A stretch of 64,000 bases of DNA from the NCBI GenBank assembly GCA_039028795.1, contig JBCCHJ010000003.1:62001-126000 (forward strand), read 5' to 3'. This DNA is from Thermohalobaculum sp039028795. Lineage in GTDB: Bacteria > Pseudomonadota > Alphaproteobacteria > Rhodobacterales > Rhodobacteraceae. Positions 1-8,044 of this stretch are shown in pieces. The notes under the pieces were generated by a model. That model was not told the DNA's origin and did not search any database. It saw nothing but the letters and a program-made list of their open reading frames with translations. A program made the translations under genes and the position numbers. Numbering within the stretch: position 1 is the first letter of the stretch; every line of letters starts with the position of its first letter.

Positions 1-1515
1 GGACCCGATGGCCTCCTTCGCATCCTCGACCATCGGGTGCAGGATCGATTCCATCTCCTCCATCGTATAGCCCGCCGCGATCTGGCGACGCCGCAGCTCT
101 CCGCCCGTGAAGCCGGCAGGCTCGCGCACACCATCGACCTCTTGCGTCAGATCGCGGACCTTGCCGATCCATTCCGCGAACGGACGCTCGGCGGCCAATT
201 CGTCCTTCATCTCGGTGTCGCGCAGCACCCGGCCCTCGGCCATATCGATGCCCAGCATCTCACCCGGGCCCAGCGCACCCTTCTCATCTATCTGAGTTTC
301 ATCGACCGGAACCATCCCGACCTCGGACCCCGCGATGACCAACCCGTCCCGCGTCACCACATAGCGCATCGGGCGCAGCCCGTTCCGGTCCATCCCCGCA
401 ACCACCCAGCGGCCATCGGTCATAGCCAGCGCGGCGGGTCCGTCCCAGGGTTCCATCACCGCATTCGAATACTCGTACATCGCCTTCCAGGCTTCGGGCA
501 TGGTCTCGGAGTTCGACCAGGCCTCGGGCACCATCATGGTCTTGGCCATCGGCGCCGACCGGCCCGCGCGGACCATGACTTCGAAGACGGAATCCAAAGC
601 GGCGGAATCCGAGGAACCCTGGGCGACGATCGGCTTGATATCCTCGGCCATTTCCCCAAAGGACGCAGAGGCCATGCGGATCTCGTGCGAACGCATCCAG
701 TTCAGGTTGCCCTTCAGCGTATTGATCTCGCCATTATGGGCCAGCATCCGGAAGGGCTGCGCCAACCACCATTGCGGAAACGTGTTGGTCGAATAGCGCT
801 GGTGATAGATCGCAAACGCCGACACGAAGCGCGGATCTTCCAGGTCAGGATAGAACTCGGCGACCTGCTCTGCCAGCATCATCCCCTTGTAGATCACCGA
901 CCGGCAGGACAGCGAACAAAGGTACAAACCCGTGACCTGAGCCGCCGCGGCCGCCTTCTCGATCCGGCGGCGGATCACGTAAAGCTCCCGCTCGAAGGTT
1001 TCTTCGTCCACACCGCGACGATTGGCGACCAGGATCTGCTCGATCTCCGGGCGCGTCGCGTTCGCCTTGTCGCCGAGGCAAGAAATATCGACCGGCACCT
1101 GACGCCAGCCATAGATGTAATAGCCCAAGCGCAGGATCTCGGATTCGACGATGGTTCGGCAGACCTCCTGCGCGCCAAAATCATTCCGCGGCAGGAAGAC
1201 CTGACCAACGGCAATCAGCTCATCCTCGCCCGGCTCGTGCCCCGTGCGCCGGATCTGGTCCTGGAAAAAGCCAACGGGGATCTGCACATGAATGCCCGCG
1301 CCATCGCCGGTCTTGCCATCGGCATCGACGGCCCCGCGATGCCAGACGGCCTTCAACGCGGTGATGCCGTGCTCGACCACTTCCCGCCGAGGTTCGCCAT
1401 CAATGGCGGCCACCAGCCCAACGCCGCAAGAGGCATGCTCTTCCTCTGGCAGATACATGCCCTCGGCGGCCAGACGGTCCCGGTCGGCGGTATAGCTGTC
1501 GATCCAGTTGGTCAT
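1..1515 (-). CDS. gltB: Glutamate synthase large subunit, N-terminal 505 residues (3' end outside window)
   Basis: This gene encodes the large subunit of NADPH-dependent glutamate synthase, which makes two glutamates from glutamine and 2-oxoglutarate in ammonium assimilation. The visible part is the class II glutamine amidotransferase domain and the start of the central domain. A CGVG motif sits at residues 30-33. In this family the preceding residues are removed so that this Cys becomes the catalytic N-terminus. The amidotransferase core (RYSTNTFPQW, LAHNGEINT, GQGSSDSA-like) is readable downstream. The start ATG at 1513-1515 has a GGAGA ribosome site about 7 nt upstream. The reading frame is open to the window edge. 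Its usual partner gltD lies at 4631-6064, separated by a six-gene cassette. The preceding gene ends only 40 nt upstream, so read-through from the cassette is possible. Confidence 0.96.
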   Translation of the reverse strand, partial: MTNWIDSYTADRDRLAAEGMYLPEEEHASCGVGLVAAIDGEPRREVVEHGITALKAVWHRGAVDADGKTGDGAGIHVQIPVGFFQDQIRRTGHEPGEDELIAVGQVFLPRNDFGAQEVCRTIVESEILRLGYYIYGWRQVPVDISCLGDKANATRPEIEQILVANRRGVDEETFERELYVIRRRIEKAAAAAQVTGLYLCSLSCRSVIYKGMMLAEQVAEFYPDLEDPRFVSAFAIYHQRYSTNTFPQWWLAQPFRMLAHNGEINTLKGNLNWMRSHEIRMASASFGEMAEDIKPIVAQGSSDSAALDSVFEVMVRAGRSAPMAKTMMVPEAWSNSETMPEAWKAMYEYSNAVMEPWDGPAALAMTDGRWVVAGMDRNGLRPMRYVVTRDGLVIAGSEVGMVPVDETQIDEKGALGPGEMLGIDMAEGRVLRDTEMKDELAAERPFAEWIGKVRDLTQEVDGVREPAGFTGGELRRRQIAAGYTMEEMESILHPMVEDAKEAIGS

Positions 1516-1555
1516 TGGGTTTCTCCAAATCTTGGCGTGCGAAATAGACTGCGCA

Positions 1556-2068
1556 TCATTGGCAGCGCTTTCGGCGAACCAGTTGTAAAAATTCTCCGGG
1601 GTGCAGCTCGACCACGACGCCCTCGTCGCGGCTCATCCTCTGGAGCCACCGCATACGCGCAGCGAATTTATCCGCGTCGATTTTGTGATTGCTGACAAAT
1701 TTGAGATCGCACTTTTGCAATGCACTCGCCGTGAAGGCGACATGATTGAATCTCAGTGATCTGTCGCAACGCCCATTTGTCAGCCTATCGTATCTGCGCT
1801 CTGTAATGCCCAACACATCGATCAAGTCAACACTGACGACCACCTCGTCACTCTGAAAATTGGGGCGTTTGCTGACCGCTCTCTTGGTCGCGATGCCGGT
1901 AATTGTAAGCGCGATTAATTCAGCACCTGACCCGACCGGGTCCTCGACGCCGCATGACCAACGTTGCCCAATAAGCAACGCTGACGATAGCTCTTTTGGA
2001 TCACCGGCCGTGATCGCCTTTGCGTCATACGACAAAGTTAAAAGGAAAATGAAGACGAGCCACCTCAT
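1556..2068 (-). CDS. Small exported protein, unknown function (170 aa)
   Basis: I do not recognise the family. The first 18 residues form a signal peptide (hydrophobic stretch followed by a DAKA-type cleavage site), so the product is probably periplasmic. The mature part contains a few cysteines (in WSCGVED, GRCDRS, QKCDLKF and a C-terminal RKRCQ) that could form disulfides. Its ATG overlaps the stop of the GFA gene at 2065-2460 by 4 nt, which indicates translational coupling and places it last in the GFA operon, 40 nt before gltB. It is one of two short exported proteins in this cassette (the other is at 3372-3845). They show no clear similarity to each other by eye. Confidence 0.75.
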   Translation of the reverse strand: MRWLVFIFLLTLSYDAKAITAGDPKELSSALLIGQRWSCGVEDPVGSGAELIALTITGIATKRAVSKRPNFQSDEVVVSVDLIDVLGITERRYDRLTNGRCDRSLRFNHVAFTASALQKCDLKFVSNHKIDADKFAARMRWLQRMSRDEGVVVELHPGEFLQLVRRKRCQ

Positions 2069-2460
2069 GCCAACACCTCCGCTTCGGTCCTGCGCGGGCG
2101 GTTCCCGGCAAAGGCATAGGTGTCGGGCTTGAAATCGATGAAAATCTCTGAATCGAAATTCAGTCTTGACCGATCCCGCAGCAGGAATGGGTTGATCGAG
2201 TGCACATCACTTTCCCACATCCGGTAGTACAGCGTGGTCCCGCACTTCGGGCAGAACGCGCGCTCGGCAAAGTCCGAGGACGGATAGGTTTCAATCTCCC
2301 CCTCCCAGACCGCGCCCGACACATCCATCGCGAACTGGGACATGCCGGTATGCCGGCGGCAGATGCTACAATGGCACGCATGCATATGCGCAGACGGCGT
2401 TCCCGCCACCAGACGCACGGCACCGCACAGGCACCCGCCGATATGTGGTGCATCCGTCAT
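2065..2460 (-). CDS. GFA/CENP-V family zinc protein 1 (131 aa)
   Basis: This is a member of the GFA family (Pfam GFA, related to glutathione-dependent formaldehyde-activating enzyme and centromere protein V). The family is a small zinc-binding beta fold, and most members have no proven substrate. The zinc cysteines are all present: C10 and C12 (CLCGAV), C29, C31 and C34 (CHCSIC), and C70 and C73 (CPKC). I chose the ATG at 2458-2460 because the family normally begins a few residues before the CxCGAV motif. The upstream extension to 2547 would translate a palindromic repeat. A GGGGA that could serve as ribosome site lies inside that repeat. The stop overlaps the next gene by 4 nt. The formaldehyde role is inferred only from the family name. 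Confidence 0.85.
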   Translation of the reverse strand: MTDAPHIGGCLCGAVRLVAGTPSAHMHACHCSICRRHTGMSQFAMDVSGAVWEGEIETYPSSDFAERAFCPKCGTTLYYRMWESDVHSINPFLLRDRSRLNFDSEIFIDFKPDTYAFAGNRPRRTEAEVLA

Positions 2461-2465
2461 TGTCG

Positions 2466-2528
2466 CGTCATCCCCGCGAACGCGGGGAACTCCGAAAAAC
2501 CCGAGAGATGCCCTGCGCGGGCATGACG
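2466..2528. repeat. REP-like palindromic repeat element
   Basis: This 63-bp element is bounded by near-perfect inverted arms: CGTCATCCCCGCG at 2466-2478 and CGCGGGCATGACG, with one mismatch, at 2516-2528. An inner short hairpin CCCCGCGAACGCGGGG lies at its left end. It resembles the dispersed palindromes whose translation reads VIPANAG in many proteobacterial genomes. It sits in the 91-nt gap between two GFA genes and abuts the start of GFA gene 1. I found no second copy in this window. Confidence 0.7.
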
Positions 2529-2551
2529 GCAGGATATGACTGCGCACACCC

Positions 2552-2944
2552 TCACCGGAACCTCGCTTCGAACTCGGCGCCGGTCAGACACTTGCGCTCC
2601 CCTTCGAACGCATAGAAGTCCGGCTTTTCATCGATATAGATCTCGCCCTTGAAGGGCAGATCCGATTGGTCATCGAAGATGCCGATCGGGATACCGTGGC
2701 GCTCTCCACCCAACATGTGAAAGAACAGATGCGTGCCGCAGGTTCCGCAGAAGCCACGCTCGGCAAAGTCCGAGGATCGATACCGCTGCACCGGCCCTTC
2801 AAAGCTGGCCGTCTCGCAGGGCACAGCCATATAGGGCCCACCGCCCCAGGTTCGGCACATATCGCAATGGCAGGCCTGACTGGTCCCGAAAGGTTCGGCC
2901 GTAAACGTGACAGCGCCGCACAGGCACTTTCCGGTTCTGGTCAT
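2552..2944 (-). CDS. GFA/CENP-V family zinc protein 2 (130 aa)
   Basis: This is the second GFA-family paralogue of the cassette. The cysteine pattern is complete: C7 and C9 (CLCGAV), C25, C27 and C30 (CHCDMC), and C66 and C69 (CGTC). It shares with the paralogue at 3847-4251 the GGGPYM / GAGPYM motif after the second cysteine group, the YRSS motif before the third, and a DEKPDFYAF / DDKPDWYEF ending, so these two are probably the closest pair. The start ATG overlaps the stop of the GFA gene at 2941-3375 by 4 nt. Zinc binding is a family expectation. The substrate is unknown. Confidence 0.87.
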   Translation of the reverse strand: MTRTGKCLCGAVTFTAEPFGTSQACHCDMCRTWGGGPYMAVPCETASFEGPVQRYRSSDFAERGFCGTCGTHLFFHMLGGERHGIPIGIFDDQSDLPFKGEIYIDEKPDFYAFEGERKCLTGAEFEARFR

Positions 2945-3375
2945 TGGTTCCTCCCCTGATCGGCCAGGAAGGCCTCCAACTTCGCGATCTCGTTCGCCTC
3001 AGTGCTTTGCGACGCGCCTTCCCATGGCGGCATCCACGACGCCCGGCAGTCGACGAAGATCTCTTCAGTCACGGTCATCCCGCCGTCATCATCCAGCACC
3101 CCGGGGCACAGATACGCCACCGATTTTCCCTGCATCCGCCAGAACAGCGTGGTGCCGCAGATCTTGCAGAAACACCGTTCGCCATGTTCGCTGGCCTGAA
3201 AACGGCCGATCTGATCCTCGCCCAAGATCTCGACATCCTCGACCCGAACTCCGAACAACGGACCGCCCCCTGTCCAGCGACGGCACTGTCCGCAATGACA
3301 GACCTGTAGGTTCTTGGTCGGCTGGCGGAACGAAAAACGCACTGCGCCGCAAAGGCATTGTCCGGTCTGCTTCAT
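2941..3375 (-). CDS. GFA/CENP-V family zinc protein 3 (144 aa)
   Basis: This is the third GFA-family paralogue. Cysteines C7 and C9 (CLCGAV), C26, C28 and C31 (CHCGQC), and C70 and C73 (CKIC) match the family zinc sites, and an extra C68 lies next to the last pair. The C-terminus is longer than in the sister proteins and contains a predicted helix (NEIAKLEAFLADQ). A WMPPW motif replaces the usual KPDxY ending. Its ATG overlaps the stop of the exported-protein gene at 3372-3845 by 4 nt, and its own stop overlaps the next GFA gene by 4 nt. The set is therefore tightly coupled in one operon. Confidence 0.87.
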   Translation of the reverse strand: MKQTGQCLCGAVRFSFRQPTKNLQVCHCGQCRRWTGGGPLFGVRVEDVEILGEDQIGRFQASEHGERCFCKICGTTLFWRMQGKSVAYLCPGVLDDDGGMTVTEEIFVDCRASWMPPWEGASQSTEANEIAKLEAFLADQGRNQ

Positions 3376-3845
3376 TGGGCCGATCTCCGCATCAAGATCA
3401 GCGATGGCCGCAAAGGCGCACCGGACACGACGTCAACACGCTGCAGCAGAAGATTAGTGACGGTGAAATCCAATTTAGAATCCAGGGCGAAGACAATCAC
3501 ATCCTCCACCAGAACCGACTCGCTATCGTCGTTCGTGAGCGTTCCCTCACCAAAGATTTGATACTCCAGATGCCTATGGTCGGCCGCCCAGCTGCCGTGC
3601 ACCAAACGCAAAGTTCCACGGTCCTGGCAGAGGTTCAAATCGACCTGGACCGGCACAGGAACGATCAATGCATCGCCCGGTGGAACGTTCGACAGCGAAG
3701 CCAGACTGACCTGGGCCGTCGCCGAATAAGAATTGGCATCCAACTCCCCGGTACAGACCGCATCATTTGCGTCTGCGGCCCCCATGCCAAAAAGGTTTAT
3801 AGCGCCAGCACAAATCGCAACGCGTGAAAGCTTCAAGATGTGCAT
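3372..3845 (-). CDS. Small exported protein, unknown function (157 aa)
   Basis: I do not recognise the family. The N-terminus (about 26 residues ending in ADAND) is a signal peptide, so the product is likely periplasmic. The mature part has two cysteines (VCTGEL and LNLCQDRG), suggesting one disulfide, and is rich in beta-type residues. An AGGTGAG ribosome site precedes the ATG at 3843-3845. The gene is wedged between GFA protein 4 (1-nt gap) and GFA protein 3 (4-nt overlap), so it is produced together with the GFA proteins. What an exported partner does for cytoplasmic zinc proteins is not evident from the sequence. Confidence 0.75.
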   Translation of the reverse strand: MHILKLSRVAICAGAINLFGMGAADANDAVCTGELDANSYSATAQVSLASLSNVPPGDALIVPVPVQVDLNLCQDRGTLRLVHGSWAADHRHLEYQIFGEGTLTNDDSESVLVEDVIVFALDSKLDFTVTNLLLQRVDVVSGAPLRPSLILMRRSAQ

Positions 3846-3846
3846 C

Positions 3847-4251
3847 TCACCTGCCCCCAGTGAATTCAGACGCGGTCAGGCGCGAGGTGTCATCGGCAAA
3901 CTCGTACCAGTCCGGTTTGTCGTCGACCCAGATATGGCTTTTGATTTTCAGCCCATGATCACCCTGCAGCGCATTCGCGGAAACCGACATGGCGTCGCCG
4001 GCCCGAACATCGCGCCAGAACAGGCTCGATCCGCAGGTCGTGCAAAAGCCGCGCTCGCCATTTTCGGAAGAACGGTACCAGCGTAACGTGTCCCCCTCGA
4101 TGCTGACACCGGTCGACATGTCGACTTCCATATACGGGCCCGCGCCCCAGGTGCGGCACTGCCCGCAATGGCAGATGGTGATGCCGTGGTCTGGTATGCC
4201 CTGGAACTTCACCGCCCCACAAAGACATTCACCTTTTAATAATTCGGTCAT
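3847..4251 (-). CDS. GFA/CENP-V family zinc protein 4 (134 aa), first gene of the cassette
   Basis: This is the fourth GFA-family paralogue and probably the promoter-proximal gene of the operon. Cysteines C9 and C11 (CLCGAV), C27, C29 and C32 (CHCGQC), and C70 and C73 (CTTC) are all present. I chose the ATG at 4249-4251 because it has an AGGA ribosome site about 9 nt upstream and gives the normal family N-terminus. The frame stays open to 4329, but that extension is not family-like. The promoter should lie in the 379-nt gap to gltD, which also holds an 11-bp tandem repeat. Formaldehyde or glutathione chemistry is a family-name inference only. Confidence 0.86.
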   Translation of the reverse strand: MTELLKGECLCGAVKFQGIPDHGITICHCGQCRTWGAGPYMEVDMSTGVSIEGDTLRWYRSSENGERGFCTTCGSSLFWRDVRAGDAMSVSANALQGDHGLKIKSHIWVDDKPDWYEFADDTSRLTASEFTGGR

Positions 4252-4630
4252 GACGCTTGTCCTTTCCAGCGGGTTAACGCGCCCGCAGGATAAGGCCTTG
4301 GCCCACCTGAGAGCATGCGCTGCCCCCACCGTAAGCCGAGGCCAAGAAGCAACAGCAAATCATTTTTCTTGGTGTGCCTGACCACATTTTTTGCAACACC
4401 CTGAAACCACGTCTGGACCTGGCGTTCGAGTCGGTCAGATGCTGCATAGAAACCGTCCGTTAACCCGTCGACTTTTTGTACATACAGATGGCATACGCAT
4501 GGCATACGGATGACATACGCGTGCGGTACGGATGGCATACACTTGGAATCCCAGCGCCAGCCAGGCTCACGCCCCTGACCTAGGATCGCCCCCGCGCGCG
4601 GCGAAAGGGCATTTTTCCTGGCGCCACCCA
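4252..4630. other. Intergenic region between gltD and the GFA cassette
   Basis: This is a 379-nt gap with no convincing gene. It must hold the end of the gltD transcript and the promoter of the GFA cassette. Its main feature is the 11-bp tandem repeat at 4486-4540. An open frame spans the gap on the minus strand, but it has no family features and its codons run through the repeat. Confidence 0.6.
4486..4540. repeat. Five tandem 11-bp repeats (consensus GGATGGCATAC)
   Basis: Five consecutive 11-bp units start at 4486, 4497, 4508, 4519 and 4530. They read agatggcatac, gcatggcatac, ggatgacatac, gcgtgcggtac and ggatggcatac. A decayed sixth copy may precede them at 4475-4485. The period is close to one helical turn, so a protein binding each unit would sit on one face of the DNA. 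The array lies 235-289 nt upstream of the first GFA gene and 91 nt or more past the gltD stop. Confidence 0.8.
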
Positions 4631-6064
4631 TCATTCGGCAGCGATCTTTGCGCCTTCGTTCAAGCGCTCAATGATCGCGTCTGCAGCCTCGCGTCCGTCC
4701 CGGATCGCCCAGACCACCAAGGAGGCGCCACGGGCGATATCCCCGATGGCATAGACCCCGGGCATGTCGGTCTCGTGCGTGCGGAAGTCGGCCTTCACAG
4801 TGCCCCAACGGGTGACTGGCAATTCGGGACTGTCGAATAGGGTCGGCAGATCCTCTGGTTCGAATCCCAAAGCTTTGATCGCCAGATCGCAGCGTTCGGT
4901 ATAGCCGGATCCGTCGATCTCTTCCGGCGCCTGGCGGCCGGTGACATCCGGCGGGCCCAGCCGCATCTTGATGGCTTTTACCCCGGTCACGGTTTCGTCC
5001 CCGGCAAAGCCCTTGGGCGCGGTCAGCCACTCGAAGATCACGCCTTCTTCCTCGGCGTTCTTCACCTCGCGCATTGATCCCGGCATGTTTGCCTTGTCCC
5101 GGCGATAGAGGCATTTGACCGAGGTCGCGCCTTGGCGGACCGCCGTGCGCACGCAGTCCATGGCGGTGTCGCCGCCGCCGATCACAACCACGCTCTTGCC
5201 CTCAGCGTTCATCTCGCCACTGTCAAATTGAGGCACATCGTCGCCGAAACCTTTGCGATTCGAGGCGGTTAGGTAGTCGATCGCCTGGACGATCCCTTTT
5301 GTGCCGGACCCAGGCCCACCAATATCGCGTGGCTTGTAGACGCCGGTCGCAATGATCACGGCCTGATGTTGGTCGCGGATCGCGTCAAAGGAAATGTCGG
5401 TGCCGATATCGGTGTTCAGCACGAACTTGACGCCCGAGGCTTCCAGTTGCGCGTTGCGCTGGACGACCACCTCCTTTTCCAGTTTGAACCCCGGGATCCC
5501 GTAAACCAGCAGACCGCCGGACCGGTCATACCGGTCATAGATGGTGACTTGCACACCTGCCCGGCGCAGCCGGTCCGCGGCGGCCAGACCGCCCGGCCCA
5601 GCCCCGATGATGGCGACGGACTCGGGACGTTCTGAGATTGGGATGATCGGCTCGACCCAGCCTTCCTCCCAGGCCGTGTCGGTGATGTATTTTTCCACCG
5701 CGCCGATGGTGACCGTGCCATGGCCGGACTGTTCGATGACGCAGGACCCTTCGCAGAGCCGGTCCTGCGGACAGATCCGGCCACAGATTTCAGGGAAGGT
5801 GTTGGTGGCCTGGCTGATCTCCCACGCCTCTTTCAGGCGGCCCTCGGCGGTCAGTTTCAGCCAATCCGGGATGTTGTTGTGCAGCGGGCAGTGCGACTGG
5901 CAAAATGGCACCCCGCATTGCGAACAGCGCGCAGCCTGCTCGGCAGCCTTCTCGGCTGCGTATTGCCGATAGATCTCTGCGAAGTCCTTCGAACGTTCGG
6001 TTGCCGTGCGTTTATCCGGCATTGACCGGTCAACATCGACAAACTGCAACATCTTTTGCGACAT
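4631..6064 (-). CDS. gltD: Glutamate synthase small subunit (477 aa)
   Basis: This is the small subunit of NADPH glutamate synthase, which feeds electrons from NADPH through FAD and iron-sulfur clusters to the large subunit. Cysteines for the N-terminal [4Fe-4S] clusters are visible at C47, C50, C55 and C59, and in CGRICPQDRLCEGSC. An FAD-binding GAGPGGLAAADRLRRAG and an NADPH-binding IGGGDTAMDCVRTA follow. The length is typical for the family. The start ATG lies at 6062-6064. Transcription is divergent from uppP, with 283 nt between the two starts. The large subunit gltB is not adjacent: six genes separate the pair on the same strand, so either a long transcript or a second promoter is needed. 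Confidence 0.97.
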   Translation of the reverse strand: MSQKMLQFVDVDRSMPDKRTATERSKDFAEIYRQYAAEKAAEQAARCSQCGVPFCQSHCPLHNNIPDWLKLTAEGRLKEAWEISQATNTFPEICGRICPQDRLCEGSCVIEQSGHGTVTIGAVEKYITDTAWEEGWVEPIIPISERPESVAIIGAGPGGLAAADRLRRAGVQVTIYDRYDRSGGLLVYGIPGFKLEKEVVVQRNAQLEASGVKFVLNTDIGTDISFDAIRDQHQAVIIATGVYKPRDIGGPGSGTKGIVQAIDYLTASNRKGFGDDVPQFDSGEMNAEGKSVVVIGGGDTAMDCVRTAVRQGATSVKCLYRRDKANMPGSMREVKNAEEEGVIFEWLTAPKGFAGDETVTGVKAIKMRLGPPDVTGRQAPEEIDGSGYTERCDLAIKALGFEPEDLPTLFDSPELPVTRWGTVKADFRTHETDMPGVYAIGDIARGASLVVWAIRDGREAADAIIERLNEGAKIAAE

Positions 6065-6347
6065 GCTATAATCCCGTAGCTAGCGACAAGCTGGCACGCG
6101 CGACCGCACGAAGGGCTGGATTTAAGCGAAATCCGTGCGGGATCAACTGTTTTCAACACGGTATGTCAGAAATAATGACCTAATACGCGTGCTTTGTCCA
6201 AATCTCTGGTCAATCTAACATGTTCTACAACTAGCTTTCAACCGAGGGGCGACTAATTAGGTAAAACTTACTGACGTAACTTTCCCCTTTCGCCCATTTC
6301 GAGTTCAGCCTAGGAACCCGGCGAACCCGGAGCGCAGGGATAAGCTT

Positions 6348-7154
6348 ATGGAACTCTTCGATATTGTCGCTCTGGCAATCATCCAGGGAATTACAGAATT
6401 CCTGCCGATTTCGTCGTCCGGCCACTTGGCTTTATGGCCACTTCTGACCGGGCGGGCAGATCAAGGCGTGGTTATGGACGTCGCGGTCCACGTCGGGACT
6501 CTGGTGGCCGTCTGCCTCTATTTCAGAGCCGAGATCGGTCAACTCTTCATCGGCGTCGGGCATGTTCTCGCGGGCCAAACAAAGACGGAACCGGCCAGAC
6601 TGGTCTGGTTGCTGATTATAGCGACGATCCCCGTGATCCTCTTTGGACTGGGGCTGAAGCTGAGCGACAGTCAGGCGGCTTTTCGATCCGTCGAGGCGAT
6701 CGGTTGGGCCACCGTTATCGGTGCTGCCCTTTTATGGATCGCCGACCGAACGGTGCCGAACCGTGGTGTTGCTGAGACTTGGACCCGGCGCGACGCGGTT
6801 CTCATGGGCGTCGCTCAGGCCCTGGCCTTAATCCCGGGTGCCAGCCGGTCCGGCCTTACGATGACCATGGGCCGCTGGTTGGGCTTCGACCGCACCCAAG
6901 CCGCACGGCTTGCAATGCTGATGGCAGTGCCGACGATCATTGGAGCCGGGACCGTTGAGACCCTGGGCGTCGTCAGGGACGGCAATCTGGAACTGGGTGC
7001 AGAACTACTTCTAGGCGCGTCTCTCTCATGCATTGCAGCGCTGATCGCCCTGACCTTGATGATGCGTATGTTTGCCGGATCATGGACGATGCTGTGGTTT
7101 GTTCTCTATCGCCTGGCATTGGGCGGATTCCTGCTTTGGATCGCCTATTTCTAA
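6348..7154 (+). CDS. uppP: Undecaprenyl-diphosphatase UppP/BacA (268 aa)
   Basis: This integral membrane phosphatase recycles undecaprenyl pyrophosphate to undecaprenyl phosphate, the lipid carrier for peptidoglycan and other surface polymers. Overproduction gives bacitracin resistance in other bacteria. The sequence has the family signatures EFLPISSSGHL near residues 17-27 and PGASRSG in the second half, and about eight hydrophobic segments. The length is normal. The start follows an unremarkable leader. tRNA-Ser lies 74 nt downstream on the same strand. Nothing in the neighbourhood suggests a special role. Confidence 0.96.
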   Translation: MELFDIVALAIIQGITEFLPISSSGHLALWPLLTGRADQGVVMDVAVHVGTLVAVCLYFRAEIGQLFIGVGHVLAGQTKTEPARLVWLLIIATIPVILFGLGLKLSDSQAAFRSVEAIGWATVIGAALLWIADRTVPNRGVAETWTRRDAVLMGVAQALALIPGASRSGLTMTMGRWLGFDRTQAARLAMLMAVPTIIGAGTVETLGVVRDGNLELGAELLLGASLSCIAALIALTLMMRMFAGSWTMLWFVLYRLALGGFLLWIAYF

Positions 7155-7228
7155 TTTTGCCATCGGGCCAGACGAAGCCATGCATGTCCCGGTTGACTTG
7201 ATCCCGCTGCACCCATATCCCCGTCTGC

Positions 7229-7319
7229 GGGCAGGTGGCCGAGTGGTCGAAGGCGCTCCCCTGCTAAGGGAGTAGGCCCCAAAAGGGTCTCGTGGGTTCG
7301 AATCCCATCCTGCCCGCCA
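7229..7319 (+). tRNA. tRNA-Ser(GCU)
   Basis: The 91-nt sequence folds as a class II tRNA. The acceptor stem pairs GGGCAGG (7229-7235) with CCTGCCC, followed by G and an encoded CCA. The D-arm reads GCCGAGTGG, and the anticodon stem CTCCC/GGGAG carries a CTGCTAA loop with anticodon GCT at 7263-7265. A long variable arm (TAGGCCCCAAAAGGGTCT) is typical of serine tRNAs, and the T-arm contains GGTTCGAATCC. It reads AGC and AGU codons. I see no integrated element next to its 3' end. Confidence 0.97.
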
Positions 7320-7378
7320 CTCACATCCCAGATTACGTCGAATCTACGAGACAGGGCCCGCGCCGTCCGCTTAGGAGT

Positions 7379-8044
7379 TTACGTGCCGGCAGTGTCCTGA
7401 AGTCCATAGCTGCCAAAGCGTTTATGGGCGTCAGCCATCTGCTGATCTGACAACAGGACCGGTCCACCGATCAGCAGGGAATGGTAATATTGCTTGGCGA
7501 GCGTCTCCAGTTCAACGGCGCGCCACATTGCTTTCTCGAGCGTCTCACCAATGGTGATCATACCGTGATTGGCCAGCAAACAGGCCGACCGGTCCTGAAT
7601 TGCCGCGATCGCCAGATCAGAGAGTTCCTCGGTACCGAAGGTCGCGTAACCGGCGCATCTCACATCGTTCCCACCAAAAGCTGCGACCATGTAATGCGCC
7701 GCCGGGATCGGTTTGCGGGCCATCGCCAGGGTTGTGCAATAAATCGGGTGAGCGTGCACAACGGCGCCTGCATCCGCGCGTTCCTGCAAAAGTCTGTGGT
7801 GGAACCGCCACTCGGTCGACGGCTTCAACGGGCCGTCCCAATTGCCATCAGAGCCATCCAGCGAGATCGAGGCGATCAGTTCGGGTTCCAACCGATCGTA
7901 GGACACCGCCGAGGGTGAGATCAGCATGCGATCTTCGAACCTTGCCGAAATGTTGCCTGACGTGCCTTGGTTGATACCGCTTACGTTCATCTGACGGCAG
8001 GCAGAGACAAGCTCGGCACGTAGCACCTTTTCCGCCGTCTTCAT
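7379..8044 (-). CDS. Class II aldolase / L-fuculose-phosphate aldolase family (221 aa)
   Basis: This is a zinc-dependent class II aldolase or adducin-type enzyme, a family that cleaves sugar phosphates or decarboxylates related hydroxy acids. Predicted zinc ligands H97 and H99 (VHAHP) and H160 (LLANHG), and the acid E78, match the pattern of E. coli FucA. The ATG at 8042-8044 follows a strong AAAGGAG site. The frame is open upstream to 8599, but that part overlaps the divergent M24 gene and is not family-like. It is transcribed away from the M24 hydrolase with 145 nt between starts, so the two may share regulation. The actual substrate cannot be read from the sequence. Confidence 0.88.
   Translation of the reverse strand: MKTAEKVLRAELVSACRQMNVSGINQGTSGNISARFEDRMLISPSAVSYDRLEPELIASISLDGSDGNWDGPLKPSTEWRFHHRLLQERADAGAVVHAHPIYCTTLAMARKPIPAAHYMVAAFGGNDVRCAGYATFGTEELSDLAIAAIQDRSACLLANHGMITIGETLEKAMWRAVELETLAKQYYHSLLIGGPVLLSDQQMADAHKRFGSYGLQDTAGT

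Noticed and set aside
37..1695. 552-residue open frame on the plus strand
   Set aside because: It is antisense to gltB, whose minus-strand translation is unmistakably glutamate synthase; the plus-strand protein has no family features.
4486..4540. Tandem 11-bp repeats as a CRISPR array
   Set aside because: The units are contiguous with no spacers and are far too short for CRISPR repeats.
4248..4634. 128-residue minus-strand frame between gltD and the GFA cassette
   Set aside because: It runs through the 11-bp tandem repeat, overlaps the real start of GFA gene 4, and has no domain-like sequence or good ribosome site.
7229..8044. Genomic island inserted at tRNA-Ser
   Set aside because: No integrase, direct repeat of the tRNA 3' end or composition change is seen downstream.
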